The notes beneath the pieces were generated by a model, which worked only from the letters and a program-made list of their open reading frames with translations, was not told the origin of the DNA and made no database searches. From assembly GCA_902770965.1 (NCBI GenBank), contig CACXUY010000004.1:62001-126000 (forward strand): DNA of 64,000 nucleotides, written 5' to 3'. How positions within the stretch are numbered: position 1 is the first letter of the stretch; the number at the start of each line of letters is the position of its first letter. This document shows positions 56,185 through 64,000 of this stretch, piece by piece. The translations under genes and the position numbers were made by a program. Origin of the DNA: an uncultured Lachnospiraceae bacterium (GTDB lineage Bacteria; Bacillota; Clostridia; Lachnospirales; Lachnospiraceae).

Positions 56185-57033
56185 TTAATCGTTAAAACTC
56201 TTCTTTATTTCAGTGTATCTTCTGCAATCGCTTATCCCCACAGCGACTAGTGCGATGGGAATAAGCCCCGCGGTCAATGCTCCGGCTATGGCCGCCTTGT
56301 TTTTGCCCTCCACGGTCATCGCGCTGATTGGAGCGGCAGGATCTTCTTCTTCGTTTCCTATCCTTCTGCCGCGTACCAACAGCCTGTGATCATTGATCCC
56401 ATAAGGTGTGCATGTATATAAAGTCACATAATCCATCCCGTCTTCGATCTGTAGATATGCGTCTTCATCCTCCGGGAGGACGATCGTGATATTATCGACT
56501 TCATAGACGAGCTTTTTATCCATGAGCTTTATATAAAACCTGTCGCCTTCATGTGCTTTTGCAAGAGGCGTAAACAGACTGGCTTCCGGAAGCCCGGTAT
56601 GTCCGGCTATAACGGCATGTACCGATGATCCTCCCACAGGCAATGAAGTTCCATACATATGCCCCGCCGCATATTCAAGATCCTTCTCCTTGGTGCCATG
56701 TACTACCGGAAGGAATATTCCAAGCGAGGGATATGAAAGAGAAGCCATTGTCTCTCCTCCATATGATAGCTGTCGCTCATATTCGTCATCGGTAGCCTCT
56801 TCGCCTTGATATGTAAATAATACATGCTGCCTTTCTGTAAAGAGCTTCTCGTTATATAATCTGGCGTCATCCAGTATTCTTTCTTGTTCATCGGCTGCCG
56901 CTTCAACTTCTATCTCATATCCGCTGATAACGTTGGTTTGTCTCACAGATGACAGCGCATCCAGAAAAACCGGTTTTAGAAGAAGCACTACAGCCGCGAT
57001 GAGACATACCCAGAATATGATCCTCCGAGCCAT
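56185..57033 (-). CDS. Class C (pilin-polymerising) sortase
   Basis: Transpeptidase that links pilin subunits. 282 residues; N-terminal membrane segment (4-25) and a second near the C-terminus (245-265), as in class C enzymes. Catalytic residues are His145 (VIAGHTGL), Cys208 (TLYTCTPYG) and Arg217 (NDHRLLVRG). The class C lid motif (DPF/W) is not seen between residues 55 and 95, so the lid may be absent or changed. Start overlaps the backbone pilin stop by one base. Confidence 0.92.
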   Translation of the reverse strand: MARRIIFWVCLIAAVVLLLKPVFLDALSSVRQTNVISGYEIEVEAAADEQERILDDARLYNEKLFTERQHVLFTYQGEEATDDEYERQLSYGGETMASLSYPSLGIFLPVVHGTKEKDLEYAAGHMYGTSLPVGGSSVHAVIAGHTGLPEASLFTPLAKAHEGDRFYIKLMDKKLVYEVDNITIVLPEDEDAYLQIEDGMDYVTLYTCTPYGINDHRLLVRGRRIGNEEEDPAAPISAMTVEGKNKAAIAGALTAGLIPIALVAVGISDCRRYTEIKKSFND

Positions 57034-58802
57034 CAGGCACCCATATTACCCATGCTGTTTTTGCGTGATCTCCTGCCTTCATCTTTGACAAGAAATCCGA
57101 AAGCAAATGCGCACATAAGGACAGCTATGCCTGCCGCGTACAGCATCGTGTTGCCAACACCGCCGGTCTTAAGAGTGACTGTCTTTGAGTTCACGACTGC
57201 AAGGCTGGCGATACCGCCCGCTGCCTGAATATTGATGGTTTCTCCTTCTGCTATCAACTCAGCTTTTGAAAGATTGCCATCTACCGGATTGTTTGCCGTG
57301 AGTCTTACATCAAAGGTACTGCGGAGCAGATTATAACCATTCTGTGTCCCTACCTCTTTGAAGGTATATGTCTTGGAATCCAGGCCTTTTATCTTCAAAG
57401 TGCCATTTGACGCGGGGGATATCCTTTCCACTTTTGCGCTGGCATTGTCATCCCCGCCAAAAACATGGTAGACGCCATCTGTCTCTTTCGCGAAACTTAC
57501 TGAGGAATTGCCTTCAGTGACAGTAAAAACAGCGTTCTGCGGCAGCGTAAGCCCTTCCTTCTTGAGGTCGATCTCATATGTAAAGACTTTAACCACAGGT
57601 CCCTCTACCGTCTTCTTGAGCGTATTGGAATTTCTCCAAGTCACTGTGGGATGGTTCTCGTTCTTGGCAGCATCGGGACCCACCTCTGCTTTGCTGTTTA
57701 GTTCAGCGTCAAATTCAACGATGACCATGCTTCCTTTTGAAGCCTTGTCCAGCTTATCAAGGGCTGCCGCAGTTAGGGTGACATCAAAGGAATGCTTGTC
57801 CGAGGCTGCCTTGACTTTGTAGTCGGTCTCGTTAACAAGGTTCGTGTAACCAGAGTATGAATTCAGCTTGTTGCTTTCAACAGCGATTCCGTATGCTACT
57901 CTTGTGACATTCAGAAATGTCAGGCCTTCACTCATAGTATCATGTATGACAAACTCTTTATAGGTCTGTTCATCCAGAAGAAGCGGCGCGTCCGCGATGA
58001 TGACCTGATGGACTGTGCTTCCTATCTGTGTGTCATCAGTATTTATAAGGTCGGTACCATTGTCCGCGACGATCTTTTTTGTGACTCCTATAGTTGAGTT
58101 CTTAGGGTAAACGGTGACATCATACTGCCATGCTGTACCTGCGGTGGCGCTGCCTATCGTTGCAAGATTCGTCATTGGTACAGAAACCAAGAAAGGTACC
58201 GCCGGCGCTGCTACAGTCGATGAGGACTTGCTGTTATCAGTCTCTGCTATCAGGTACAGGCCTTGATTAAGCGATGTCATGGTGGTCTTTCCCTGTGCAT
58301 CCGTGAGGTTGAACTTGACGCCATTATTCCTGACCAGATCGTTTATCCTTGTCTCCCCGGTATAAGTGCTTCCGTCTCCTGCCTTATGATCCATCTCATA
58401 TAGCGCAGTCTCAATATCTTCCGCTTTATAGACATCTGTCTTTCCGGCATTCTTTATCGTGACCCCCAGATTCTGTGCCAAAGACGAAAAACCCGGCAGA
58501 AGTTTGGTGTAATATAGTCCCGCCTGATTGTTGTAAGCCTTGGTCTCTAAGTCAGCGATCTTCAATGCCGTGAATTCAATCCCCTTTAACGCATCTCTTG
58601 AATCCTCCTTTTCCAGGCCGTCTACGCCCTTTGTCATCTGACCATCATTCTCAACCTTCTTGTAAATAGTAATGCTTCCTTTCTGGTTGGGATTGATGGT
58701 AGACATGCTTGTCACCGGTGCTGCAGCCATAATCGGCGTGCTGAACATCACCGCTGCCAGCAGCCCTGCCGTTGCGCCCAGGATCCTTTTCTTTATTGTC
58801 AT
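57033..58802 (-). CDS. Major (backbone) pilin
   Basis: 589-residue pilin. Signal peptide to about residue 27 (IMAAAP). N-terminal domain; pilin motif VYPKNS with the polymerising Lys234. D2-type isopeptide domain starts right after it (IGVTKKIVADNG). A C-terminal SpaA-like domain has an E-box-like YTFKEVGTQNGYN. Sorting signal LKTGG (544-548) followed by membrane helix and RRSRK. LKTGG deviates from LPXTG at position 2. First gene of the pilus operon. No good ribosome binding site lies directly before the ATG; a GGAG is about 38 bases upstream behind a hairpin. Confidence 0.92.
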   Translation of the reverse strand: MTIKKRILGATAGLLAAVMFSTPIMAAAPVTSMSTINPNQKGSITIYKKVENDGQMTKGVDGLEKEDSRDALKGIEFTALKIADLETKAYNNQAGLYYTKLLPGFSSLAQNLGVTIKNAGKTDVYKAEDIETALYEMDHKAGDGSTYTGETRINDLVRNNGVKFNLTDAQGKTTMTSLNQGLYLIAETDNSKSSSTVAAPAVPFLVSVPMTNLATIGSATAGTAWQYDVTVYPKNSTIGVTKKIVADNGTDLINTDDTQIGSTVHQVIIADAPLLLDEQTYKEFVIHDTMSEGLTFLNVTRVAYGIAVESNKLNSYSGYTNLVNETDYKVKAASDKHSFDVTLTAAALDKLDKASKGSMVIVEFDAELNSKAEVGPDAAKNENHPTVTWRNSNTLKKTVEGPVVKVFTYEIDLKKEGLTLPQNAVFTVTEGNSSVSFAKETDGVYHVFGGDDNASAKVERISPASNGTLKIKGLDSKTYTFKEVGTQNGYNLLRSTFDVRLTANNPVDGNLSKAELIAEGETINIQAAGGIASLAVVNSKTVTLKTGGVGNTMLYAAGIAVLMCAFAFGFLVKDEGRRSRKNSMGNMGA

Positions 58803-58981
58803 GTTACTTTGCGCGAGATCGCAGCTAAGATCCCGCTCTCCTTTCTTTATGTTATTTACCGCGTATTCAGCGGCTTGCTGCCATCCTGATCCCTCATTAT
58901 TTGCGCAAAAGCTACTCTCTCCCTACGGTATCCGAATACGTCTATTCCACATTACATTCGTTTCTCCGTAACCGTGAAGCA
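58803..58981 (-). promoter_or_regulatory. 5' leader of the pilus operon
   Basis: About 175 bases between the predicted start of transcription and the pilin ATG. Contains AAAGGAGAGCGGG followed by an imperfect 8-bp hairpin (GCGGGATC / GATCTCGC) that separates the ribosome binding site from the ATG, and a second stem (CCGC / GCGG, about 58860-58880). No known riboswitch signature recognised, including cyclic-di-GMP classes. Confidence 0.4.
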
Positions 58982-59010
58982 ACTATAACACACTCTTAAA
59001 CGCAGTGCAA
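58982..59010 (-). promoter_or_regulatory. Predicted promoter of the pilus operon
   Basis: Minus strand TTGCAC (59005-59010), 17-base spacer, TATAGT (58982-58987). The AT-rich stretch 59015-59160 upstream holds no gene. Confidence 0.65.
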
Positions 59011-59178
59011 CTACATTATTCAAATTTCCGTCATTATTTTTATATGAATATATCTATTCTATTTATTTTTCTAATATATGATAAATTATACCTGATAAGT
59101 ATGAATTGTTTATATTTTAATTCCTACCAAACAGGTACAAGATATGCGCCATATTAAAAATGAAATATAGCATGTAAC

Positions 59179-59209
59179 AAAAAAAAGAATGCCGCGAACC
59201 GCGGCATTC
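59179..59209 (-). terminator. Rho-independent terminator of the fruK gene
   Basis: Perfect 9-bp stem GAATGCCGC / GCGGCATTC, 5-base loop, followed on the minus strand by eight T residues. 83 bases past the stop codon. Confidence 0.9.
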
Positions 59210-59291
59210 CATTTAAGAGGTACAATCATATTTCGGGATATCAAGCCTGTTACACACGTAATAATACTACATCATATCATCCATGAGCTTT

Positions 59292-60203
59292 TCACAGCTT
59301 CATATACATAGAAAACAGCTTCTCGATGAGATCCACCTTAGCCAATCCCGGCATGAAGGCAGTAGCGGAGCCGCAGGCGCAGCCTAAGCGCAAGGCAATG
59401 TCATAATTCCTTTTCAGCTCATAACCTGCCACAAAACCTGCCACCATGGAGTCCCCTGCGCCTATGGTGCTTACTGCTTTGCCGTCAACGGCGCCTATGC
59501 GGCGGCATCTGCCATCGGCAGCCATCAGCATTGCTCCTTTGCTGCCCATGGAAACGAGGACATTCTGGGCGCCCATCATCTGAAGCTGGGCAGCGGAGAA
59601 CTCAACAGCCTCCGGCATCGACAGATCGGAATCAAATAATTCCGCAAGCTCATCAAGGTTAGGCTTTATCAGAAACGGCCTGAAACCCAGACAATTAAGG
59701 AGCTGATGACCCGAAGCGTCAAGGACCACTCTTACGTCTTTGCCGCACAGCGCAGACAGGATTCGCTCATATATGTCGTCCGGCATTGTCTCGGGAGCAT
59801 TGCCGGCAATGATCACGGTATCACCATCCTGAACCTGTCCCAGCTTCTTCATGAAGCTGTCAAGAGCCGCTTCGTCCACCTGGGGGGCGAGACCGTTGAT
59901 CTCTGTTTCATCACCGGAGAGGATTTTAATATTCATCCGAGAGATGCCCTCATCCAATCTGATGAAATCTGTTTTGATGTGTTCGCTGCGAATGCCTTTC
60001 GCAATGGCTTCACCTGTAAAACCGGCCACGAATCCCAGCGCGGTCGAGTCGAGGTCAAGCTCGGCAAGTACATATGATATGTTGATGCCCTTGCCGCCAA
60101 AACGATACTCCTCTTTCAATGGACGGTTAACCGTTCCGTTTATCAGTCCGTCGACATGGATGATATAGTCGATAGACGGATTCAATGTGACCGTGAAGAT
60201 CAC
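59292..60203 (-). CDS. fruK: 1-phosphofructokinase / tagatose-6-phosphate kinase family (PfkB)
   Basis: PfkB-type sugar phosphate kinase, 303 residues. N-terminal TLNPSIDYIIHV, FGGKGINISYVLAEL, and the C-terminal anion-hole/catalytic motif IGAGDSMVAGFVAGY. The closest families are FruK and LacC; 1-phosphofructokinase is most likely. No fructose PTS or fruR gene is adjacent, and it is a single-gene unit. Confidence 0.9.
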   Translation of the reverse strand: MIFTVTLNPSIDYIIHVDGLINGTVNRPLKEEYRFGGKGINISYVLAELDLDSTALGFVAGFTGEAIAKGIRSEHIKTDFIRLDEGISRMNIKILSGDETEINGLAPQVDEAALDSFMKKLGQVQDGDTVIIAGNAPETMPDDIYERILSALCGKDVRVVLDASGHQLLNCLGFRPFLIKPNLDELAELFDSDLSMPEAVEFSAAQLQMMGAQNVLVSMGSKGAMLMAADGRCRRIGAVDGKAVSTIGAGDSMVAGFVAGYELKRNYDIALRLGCACGSATAFMPGLAKVDLIEKLFSMYMKL

Positions 60204-60238
60204 TTCTTCCCCTCCCTTTAGCCAACTGACGTTAATCT

Positions 60239-60403
60239 GTAATTATTCAGCACCCAAGATAACTGTTATAATACAGGACGATGTGCCTGCACTTAAGCCG
60301 TATTATAACAGTTATCTTGGGGCGGACCAGGCGCACAGCGCACTCTGACCGCCCCACAACTCGGGATGCTCAGCATCCCGAGTTTGTCTTGCTGAATAAT
60401 TAA
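60239..60403. repeat. Inverted-repeat element family R1, copy b (most intact)
   Basis: About 165 bp between argR and fruK. Ends: GTAATTATTCAGCA (60239-60252) and TGCTGAATAATTAA (60390-60403), perfect over 12 bases. Inside are a 20-bp perfect inverted repeat (60254-60273 and 60301-60320), a GGGCGG/CCGCCC hairpin, and a 13-bp perfect hairpin (60358-60370 and 60372-60384, AACTCGGGATGCT). The last could also terminate argR. No coding capacity. Confidence 0.85.
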
Positions 60404-60440
60404 GTGCATTTATAGTTGTCCAATCATTATAGAAAAACAT

Positions 60441-60917
60441 TCATTTTGCAGCTATGGAATTAAGATAATCCGAAAGCCTCAGGGCTTCCTCATCGTCCCG
60501 GGTGATCAGCAGTATAGTGTCATCCCCTGCGATGGAACCGAGCATATATTCAATTTCCATACTGTCGATCACTGCACAGATAGCCTGCGCCATTCCGGAT
60601 AGACACTTGACGACGACCAGGTTTCTCGCGCAGGCTATCGCAGTGACCAGATCAAGATAAGGATTCTTCGATCTGCCAGCTTCCTCGATGGTTTGAGATT
60701 CAGGCTGCTTTGCAAGTTCATAGTAATAGCCGCCTTCCGGGTCAGCCGTCTTCACCAAGCCCATCAGCTTTATATCGCGTGAAATCGTGGCCTGCGTAAC
60801 CTTGAAGCCTTCCCTTTCTAATCTTTGCAGAAGCTGCTGTTGGGTTGCGATACGTTCTTTGGAGATCAGTTTGCAGATCATCTCCCATCGTTCTTCTTTG
60901 GAAGCATAATCCTTCAC
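60441..60917 (-). CDS. argR: Arginine repressor ArgR
   Basis: Transcription factor that senses arginine. N-terminal winged helix (QQQLLQRLEREGFKVTQATISRDIKLMGL) and C-terminal oligomerisation/arginine-binding domain (GSIAGDDTILLITRD). The start is GTG at 60917 with AGGAGG seven bases upstream, giving 158 residues. It follows argF, whose promoter carries an ARG box. Confidence 0.95.
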   Translation of the reverse strand: MKDYASKEERWEMICKLISKERIATQQQLLQRLEREGFKVTQATISRDIKLMGLVKTADPEGGYYYELAKQPESQTIEEAGRSKNPYLDLVTAIACARNLVVVKCLSGMAQAICAVIDSMEIEYMLGSIAGDDTILLITRDDEEALRLSDYLNSIAAK

Positions 60918-61010
60918 ATATACACCTCCTCGTTTTGAAATATGCTGCAATCATCGATGTATCGACCGCAGGATCTTAGTCACTCAATATCTCAAAAAGC
61001 TTGACGCCGA

Positions 61011-62003
61011 TCAACCAAGCGTGGCATAGATAACGGCTTTTATAGTGTGCATCCTGTTCTCCGCTTCATCGAAAACAACTGACTGCGGAGAACTAAATAC
61101 CTCGTCCGTGACTTCCATCTCAGTGATACCGAACTTTTCATGTATCTGTTTGCCAATCGTCGTATTCAGGTCATGGAAGGACGGCAGGCAATGCATAAAA
61201 ATAGCGTCAGGCGCGGCATTTGCCATGACTTGGGCATTTACCTGATAAGGCTTGAGCATCTGAATGCGCTCTTCCCATACCTCGTCAGGCTCTCCCATAG
61301 ATACCCAGACATCAGTGTAGATCACATCCGCGTTGGATGTTCCTTCCATTACATCCTCCGTGAGGTTTATAGAAGCGCCTGTCTCCTCGGCGATGCTGCG
61401 GCAGGTATTGATCAGCTCTTCTCCAGGCCACAGGCTCTTAGGAGCGCAGACTGTGAAATCCATTCCCATCTTTGCGCTGAGCACCATGAGCGAATTGCCG
61501 GTATTGAATCTGGCGTCTCCCATATATGTAAGGCTGATGCCTTCGCAAAAGCCAAATACTTCCTCTATGGTCATGAGGTCAGCAAGCATCTGGGTAGGAT
61601 GGAACTCATTCGTGAGACCGTTCCATACCGGGACTCCGGAGTGCTTTGCAAGCTCCTCTACAAGCTCTTGACCGAAACCGCGGTATTCTATGCCGTCAAA
61701 CATCCTGCCTAAGACCTTAGCCGTATCTGCGAGGCTTTCCTTCTTGCCGAGCTGTGAGCTGCCCGGATCCAGATAAACGACATCTATGCCAAGATCCCTG
61801 CCTGCCACCTCAAAAGCGCAGCGGGTCCTTGTAGATGTTTTCTCAAACAGAAGGGCGATGTTCTTCCCTTCCAGACGCCTGTGCGGCGTTCCCGTCCTTT
61901 TCAAGCTCTTAAAGTCTTTGGCAAGGTCGATGAGATAACGTATCTGGGCAGGGGTAAAATCCAGAAGCTTCAGAAAGCTTTTTCCATGAAGATTTACAGG
62001 CAT
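61011..62003 (-). CDS. argF: Ornithine carbamoyltransferase
   Basis: Makes citrulline from ornithine and carbamoyl phosphate. Motifs: [13 protein letters not shown] (carbamoyl phosphate), [15 protein letters not shown], and [10 protein letters not shown] (ornithine side). The ATG at 62003 ([16 protein letters not shown]) has AAGGAGG just upstream. 330 residues. The direction of use (biosynthesis or arginine deiminase pathway) is not settled by sequence; the absence of arcA/arcC here and the ARG box favour synthesis. Confidence 0.95.
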   Translation of the reverse strand: MPVNLHGKSFLKLLDFTPAQIRYLIDLAKDFKSLKRTGTPHRRLEGKNIALLFEKTSTRTRCAFEVAGRDLGIDVVYLDPGSSQLGKKESLADTAKVLGRMFDGIEYRGFGQELVEELAKHSGVPVWNGLTNEFHPTQMLADLMTIEEVFGFCEGISLTYMGDARFNTGNSLMVLSAKMGMDFTVCAPKSLWPGEELINTCRSIAEETGASINLTEDVMEGTSNADVIYTDVWVSMGEPDEVWEERIQMLKPYQVNAQVMANAAPDAIFMHCLPSFHDLNTTIGKQIHEKFGITEMEVTDEVFSSPQSVVFDEAENRMHTIKAVIYATLG

Positions 62004-62052
62004 TGGGTTCCTCCTTATTATTGAATGAATAATATGCATCATATATTAGTAG

Positions 62053-62081
62053 ATAATAACATTTTTGTTTTATATAATCAA
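62053..62081 (-). promoter_or_regulatory. Predicted argF promoter
   Basis: Minus strand TTGATT (62076-62081), 17-base spacer, TATTAT (62053-62058), about 50 bases before the argF start. Confidence 0.6.
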
Positions 62082-62097
62082 GCATTAACACATAGTT

Positions 62098-62115
62098 TAT
62101 GCATAAATATGCATT
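62098..62115. promoter_or_regulatory. Predicted ArgR operator (ARG box)
   Basis: TATGCATAAATATGCATT matches the TNTGNATWWWWATNCANA consensus at all but the last fixed position. It lies upstream of the argF -35 hexamer and between the divergent argF and pyrB promoters. Confidence 0.75.
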
Positions 62116-62190
62116 TATGTATTACCGGATTTATCTCTCATCAGTTAAATACAGCGTGAAAAATATAGGCCCTAACAGCTGCGATTATCC

Positions 62191-62220
62191 TTGACAGGCT
62201 GCTAATGAGGATTATATAAT
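62191..62220 (+). promoter_or_regulatory. Consensus promoter of pyrBI
   Basis: TTGACA (62191-62196), 18-base spacer, TATAAT (62215-62220). A short leader of about 88 bases follows; it contains a GGTCGG/CCGATC hairpin but no PyrR-type attenuator or U-rich terminator that I can see. Confidence 0.85.
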
Positions 62221-62314
62221 ATGAAATCGAAAATTAAGGTCGGTCATTAAGATAGCCGATCCGTCAATGAATCCCGGTCAACCATTTCAACTACCATCAG
62301 AGAGGACATATCAC

Positions 62315-63232
62315 ATGAAGCATCTGATTGACATCACTGATCTGAGCCTGAATGAACTCGACGATCTCCTGAAGCTTGCCGAGGACATCATCCGCAACAG
62401 GAACAAGTATTCCGAAGTGTGCAAAGGGAAGAAGCTTGCTACATTATTTTACGAACCCAGCACAAGGACTCGGCTGAGCTTTGAGGCTGCCATGATGGAG
62501 CTTGGCGGCAACGTGCTCGGCTTTTCTTCTGCATCCTCAAGCTCTGTGTCCAAGGGCGAGAGTGTTGCCGACACAGCCCTTGTAGTATCTAAATACGCTG
62601 ACATCATAGCCATGCGTCATCCTAAGGAAGGAGCGCCTTATGTCGCTTCTTTATACTCTGAAGTACCAGTCATAAATGCCGGTGACGGGGGACACAACCA
62701 TCCCACCCAGACGTTGACAGATCTTCTGACTATCCGCGAGACCAAGGGCAGACTTGATAACCTGACGGTCGGATTCTGCGGAGACCTGAAATTCGGACGC
62801 ACTGTACACTCACTCATCAAGTCTCTTGCCAGATATGAGAACATAAGCTTTGTGCTCATATCTCCGCCTGAGCTAGTGGTTCCCGACTATATCAAAGATG
62901 AGGTCCTCAAGAAGAGCGACATCCCTTTCAGGGAAGTACTGAATATCGAGGACGCGATAGCTGATCTGGACATCTTATATATGACCCGCGTCCAGAAGGA
63001 ACGTTTCTTCAATGAAGCTGATTACATCCGTCTCAAAGATACTTATATCCTCACTCTCGACAAACTAGCGAATGCGAAGCCTGACATGAAGATCCTCCAT
63101 CCCCTCCCCAGGGTGAATGAGATCGCGCAGGAGGTAGACTCCGACCCCAGGGCGGTATATTTCGATCAGGTCGAGTACGGCAAATTCGTTCGCGAAGCAT
63201 TGATCATGACCCTGTTGGGTCTTAGCGCATAA
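62315..63232 (+). CDS. pyrB: Aspartate carbamoyltransferase catalytic subunit
   Basis: First committed step of pyrimidine synthesis. [13 protein letters not shown] (carbamoyl phosphate), [18 protein letters not shown], and [11 protein letters not shown]. The ATG at 62315 ([11 protein letters not shown]) gives 305 residues with GAGG nine bases upstream; the open frame extends 16 codons further without support. Followed by pyrI after 12 bases. Confidence 0.97.
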   Translation: MKHLIDITDLSLNELDDLLKLAEDIIRNRNKYSEVCKGKKLATLFYEPSTRTRLSFEAAMMELGGNVLGFSSASSSSVSKGESVADTALVVSKYADIIAMRHPKEGAPYVASLYSEVPVINAGDGGHNHPTQTLTDLLTIRETKGRLDNLTVGFCGDLKFGRTVHSLIKSLARYENISFVLISPPELVVPDYIKDEVLKKSDIPFREVLNIEDAIADLDILYMTRVQKERFFNEADYIRLKDTYILTLDKLANAKPDMKILHPLPRVNEIAQEVDSDPRAVYFDQVEYGKFVREALIMTLLGLSA

Positions 63233-63244
63233 GGAGGCTTACCC

Positions 63245-63670
63245 ATGATAAATGTTGACAGCATCGAGAGAGGCATAGTTCTTGATCATATCAAAGCAGG
63301 AAAAGCCCTGTCTATTTATAGGGCGCTTGAACTTGACAAGCTTGATTGCAGTGTCGCGGTCATCATCAACGTCAAGAGCGTTAAAATGGGAAACAAGGAC
63401 ATCATAAAGATAAATGACCGCATCGACATCAACCTTGACGTCCTGGGATACCTTGATCCAAATATCACAGTAAACATCATAGAAGATGAGCATTCAATTG
63501 AAAAGAAAAAGTTACATCTGCCTGACCGCATTGTCAATGTAGCCGTATGCAAGAATCCGAGGTGCATCACTTCAATCGAGCCTGAGCTTGACCATGTATT
63601 CCGACTCGCGGATGCCACTAAGGGCATATACCGCTGTATTTACTGCGATGCCCTACCGAAGAGGAAATGA
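63245..63670 (+). CDS. pyrI: Aspartate carbamoyltransferase regulatory subunit
   Basis: Allosteric nucleotide-binding subunit that assembles with PyrB. The C-terminal zinc domain carries the four cysteines (CKNPRC and CIYC). The N-terminal allosteric domain begins with ERGIVLDHIKAGKALSIY. 141 residues. AAGGAGG precedes the ATG. Its presence means an enterobacterial-type regulated ATCase. Confidence 0.96.
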   Translation: MINVDSIERGIVLDHIKAGKALSIYRALELDKLDCSVAVIINVKSVKMGNKDIIKINDRIDINLDVLGYLDPNITVNIIEDEHSIEKKKLHLPDRIVNVAVCKNPRCITSIEPELDHVFRLADATKGIYRCIYCDALPKRK

Positions 63671-63709
63671 GGCTGAGATCGTAATTACCGATACATCTGG
63701 ATCACATGG

Positions 63710-63749
63710 AAAAGGAGACTGCATGAATTCCACGCAATCTCCTTTTTTT
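63710..63749 (+). terminator. Terminator of pyrBI
   Basis: Stem AAAAGGAGA (63710-63718) with TCTCCTTTT (63738-63746), extended by TGC/GCA, followed by a T-run. May work in both directions. Confidence 0.8.
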
Positions 63750-63773
63750 CTGTGTGTCTATCAATAGCTTTTT

Positions 63774-63815
63774 GTAATTATTCAGCATCCCGAGTCTGGG
63801 CTGCTGAACAGTTAC
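63774..63815. repeat. Inverted-repeat element family R1, short copy c
   Basis: 42-bp palindrome-like element: GTAATTATTCAGCA (63774-63787, identical to copy b) and TGCTGAACAGTTAC (12 of 14 complementary), with CCCGAGTCTGGG between. It looks like a deletion derivative of copy b retaining only the ends and the third hairpin. Confidence 0.65.
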
Positions 63816-63945
63816 AGCTTTTTTGTGTTATACAACTCAGCGGCCAGAATAATTGCCTACATATATTGCTTATAGGTTTTGCCGACAGATGCTGCCAATA
63901 GAAATTGCTGATAAAAGCTGTATGTAGACTGCTGACTGACGCAGA

Positions 63946-64000
63946 TTACTCAAAAACAGCTTTCTTGTAGCTCTTCTTGCCTTTGCGGAGCATCAAGCCA
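63946..64000 (-). CDS. tyrS: C-terminal end of a gene, probably tyrosyl-tRNA synthetase (partial)
   Basis: Eighteen codons including the stop are in the window; they encode GLMLRKGKKSYKKAVFE. The RKGKK-aromatic ending resembles the S4 domain end of TyrS. Only 17 residues are visible, so this is a tentative call. The rest lies past position 64000. Confidence 0.4.
   Translation of the reverse strand, partial: GLMLRKGKKSYKKAVFE

Noticed and set aside
58803-59291. Cyclic-di-GMP riboswitch before the pilus operon
   Set aside because: Neither the GEMM-I CGCAAAG/GGUAG core nor the class II core is present in the leader.
1-64000. CRISPR arrays, prophage, insertion sequences, tRNA or rRNA genes
   Set aside because: No regularly spaced repeats, transposase or integrase motifs, or tRNA/rRNA consensus stretches were noticed on either strand by reading; a tRNAscan-SE or Infernal run would be decisive.

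Overview
The window is a dense stretch of a low-to-middle GC Firmicute chromosome, most likely a member of the Lachnospiraceae or a close relative in Clostridia. This rests on the plsX-acpP-rnc-smc and fmt-rsmB-rlmN-stp-prkC-rsgA-rpe gene orders, a DUF5721-type protein, QueH, an anaerobic (CbiD/CbiG) cobalamin pathway, a class C sortase pilus locus, and strong AGGAGG-type ribosome binding sites. Nearly everything lies on the minus strand; only a DUF5721-type gene and pyrBI are on the plus strand. No rRNA, tRNA, phage, transposase or CRISPR array was seen.

Layout: 0-5.7 kb is chromosome and lipid housekeeping (smc, rnc, acpP, plsX). 5.7-9.3 kb holds an AI-2E-family permease, a membrane-anchored amidase-like protein that has lost its zinc ligands, uppP and ung. 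9.3-18.5 kb carries an orphan hisHF pair followed by the rpe-rsgA-prkC-stp-rlmN-rsmB-fmt cluster (translation, ribosome assembly and PASTA-kinase signalling). 18.7-26.2 kb has ackA, queH, a beta-CASP metallo-hydrolase, the DUF5721 gene, a two-component system and a cyclophilin lipoprotein. 26.7-40.4 kb is a cobalamin operon (cbiD, F, G, H, J, ET, A, C, B, a CobD-like aminotransferase, cobQ) headed by an EIIC-like membrane protein. It lacks cbiL, a cobaltochelatase and the nucleotide-loop genes. Upstream lies about 0.5 kb of non-coding DNA with its own consensus promoter and a terminator-like hairpin.

41.2-44.7 kb is a three-gene module shaped like the common MoxR / DUF58 / TgpA-transglutaminase operon, but each member lacks the expected catalytic or signature part: the MoxR-like protein has no P-loop, the DUF58-like protein lacks the signature, and the TgpA-like protein has no transglutaminase core. 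I consider this the most unusual coding unit here. It is followed at 44.7-49.8 kb by a UvrD-family helicase, gltX and a PepV-type dipeptidase. 50-58.8 kb is a sortase-assembled pilus operon (backbone pilin, sortase C, anchor pilin, 1662-residue ancillary adhesin) in which no pilin has a canonical LPXTG signal. 59.3-63.7 kb holds a fruK-type kinase, argR, argF with a near-perfect ARG box, and divergent pyrBI. The window ends in the last codons of what looks like tyrS.

Two families of dispersed intergenic repeats were found: an inverted-repeat element with GTAATTATTCAGCA-type ends (three copies) and a repeat of about 85 bp (two copies), one copy of which is read in frame as an extra C-terminal tail of HisF.
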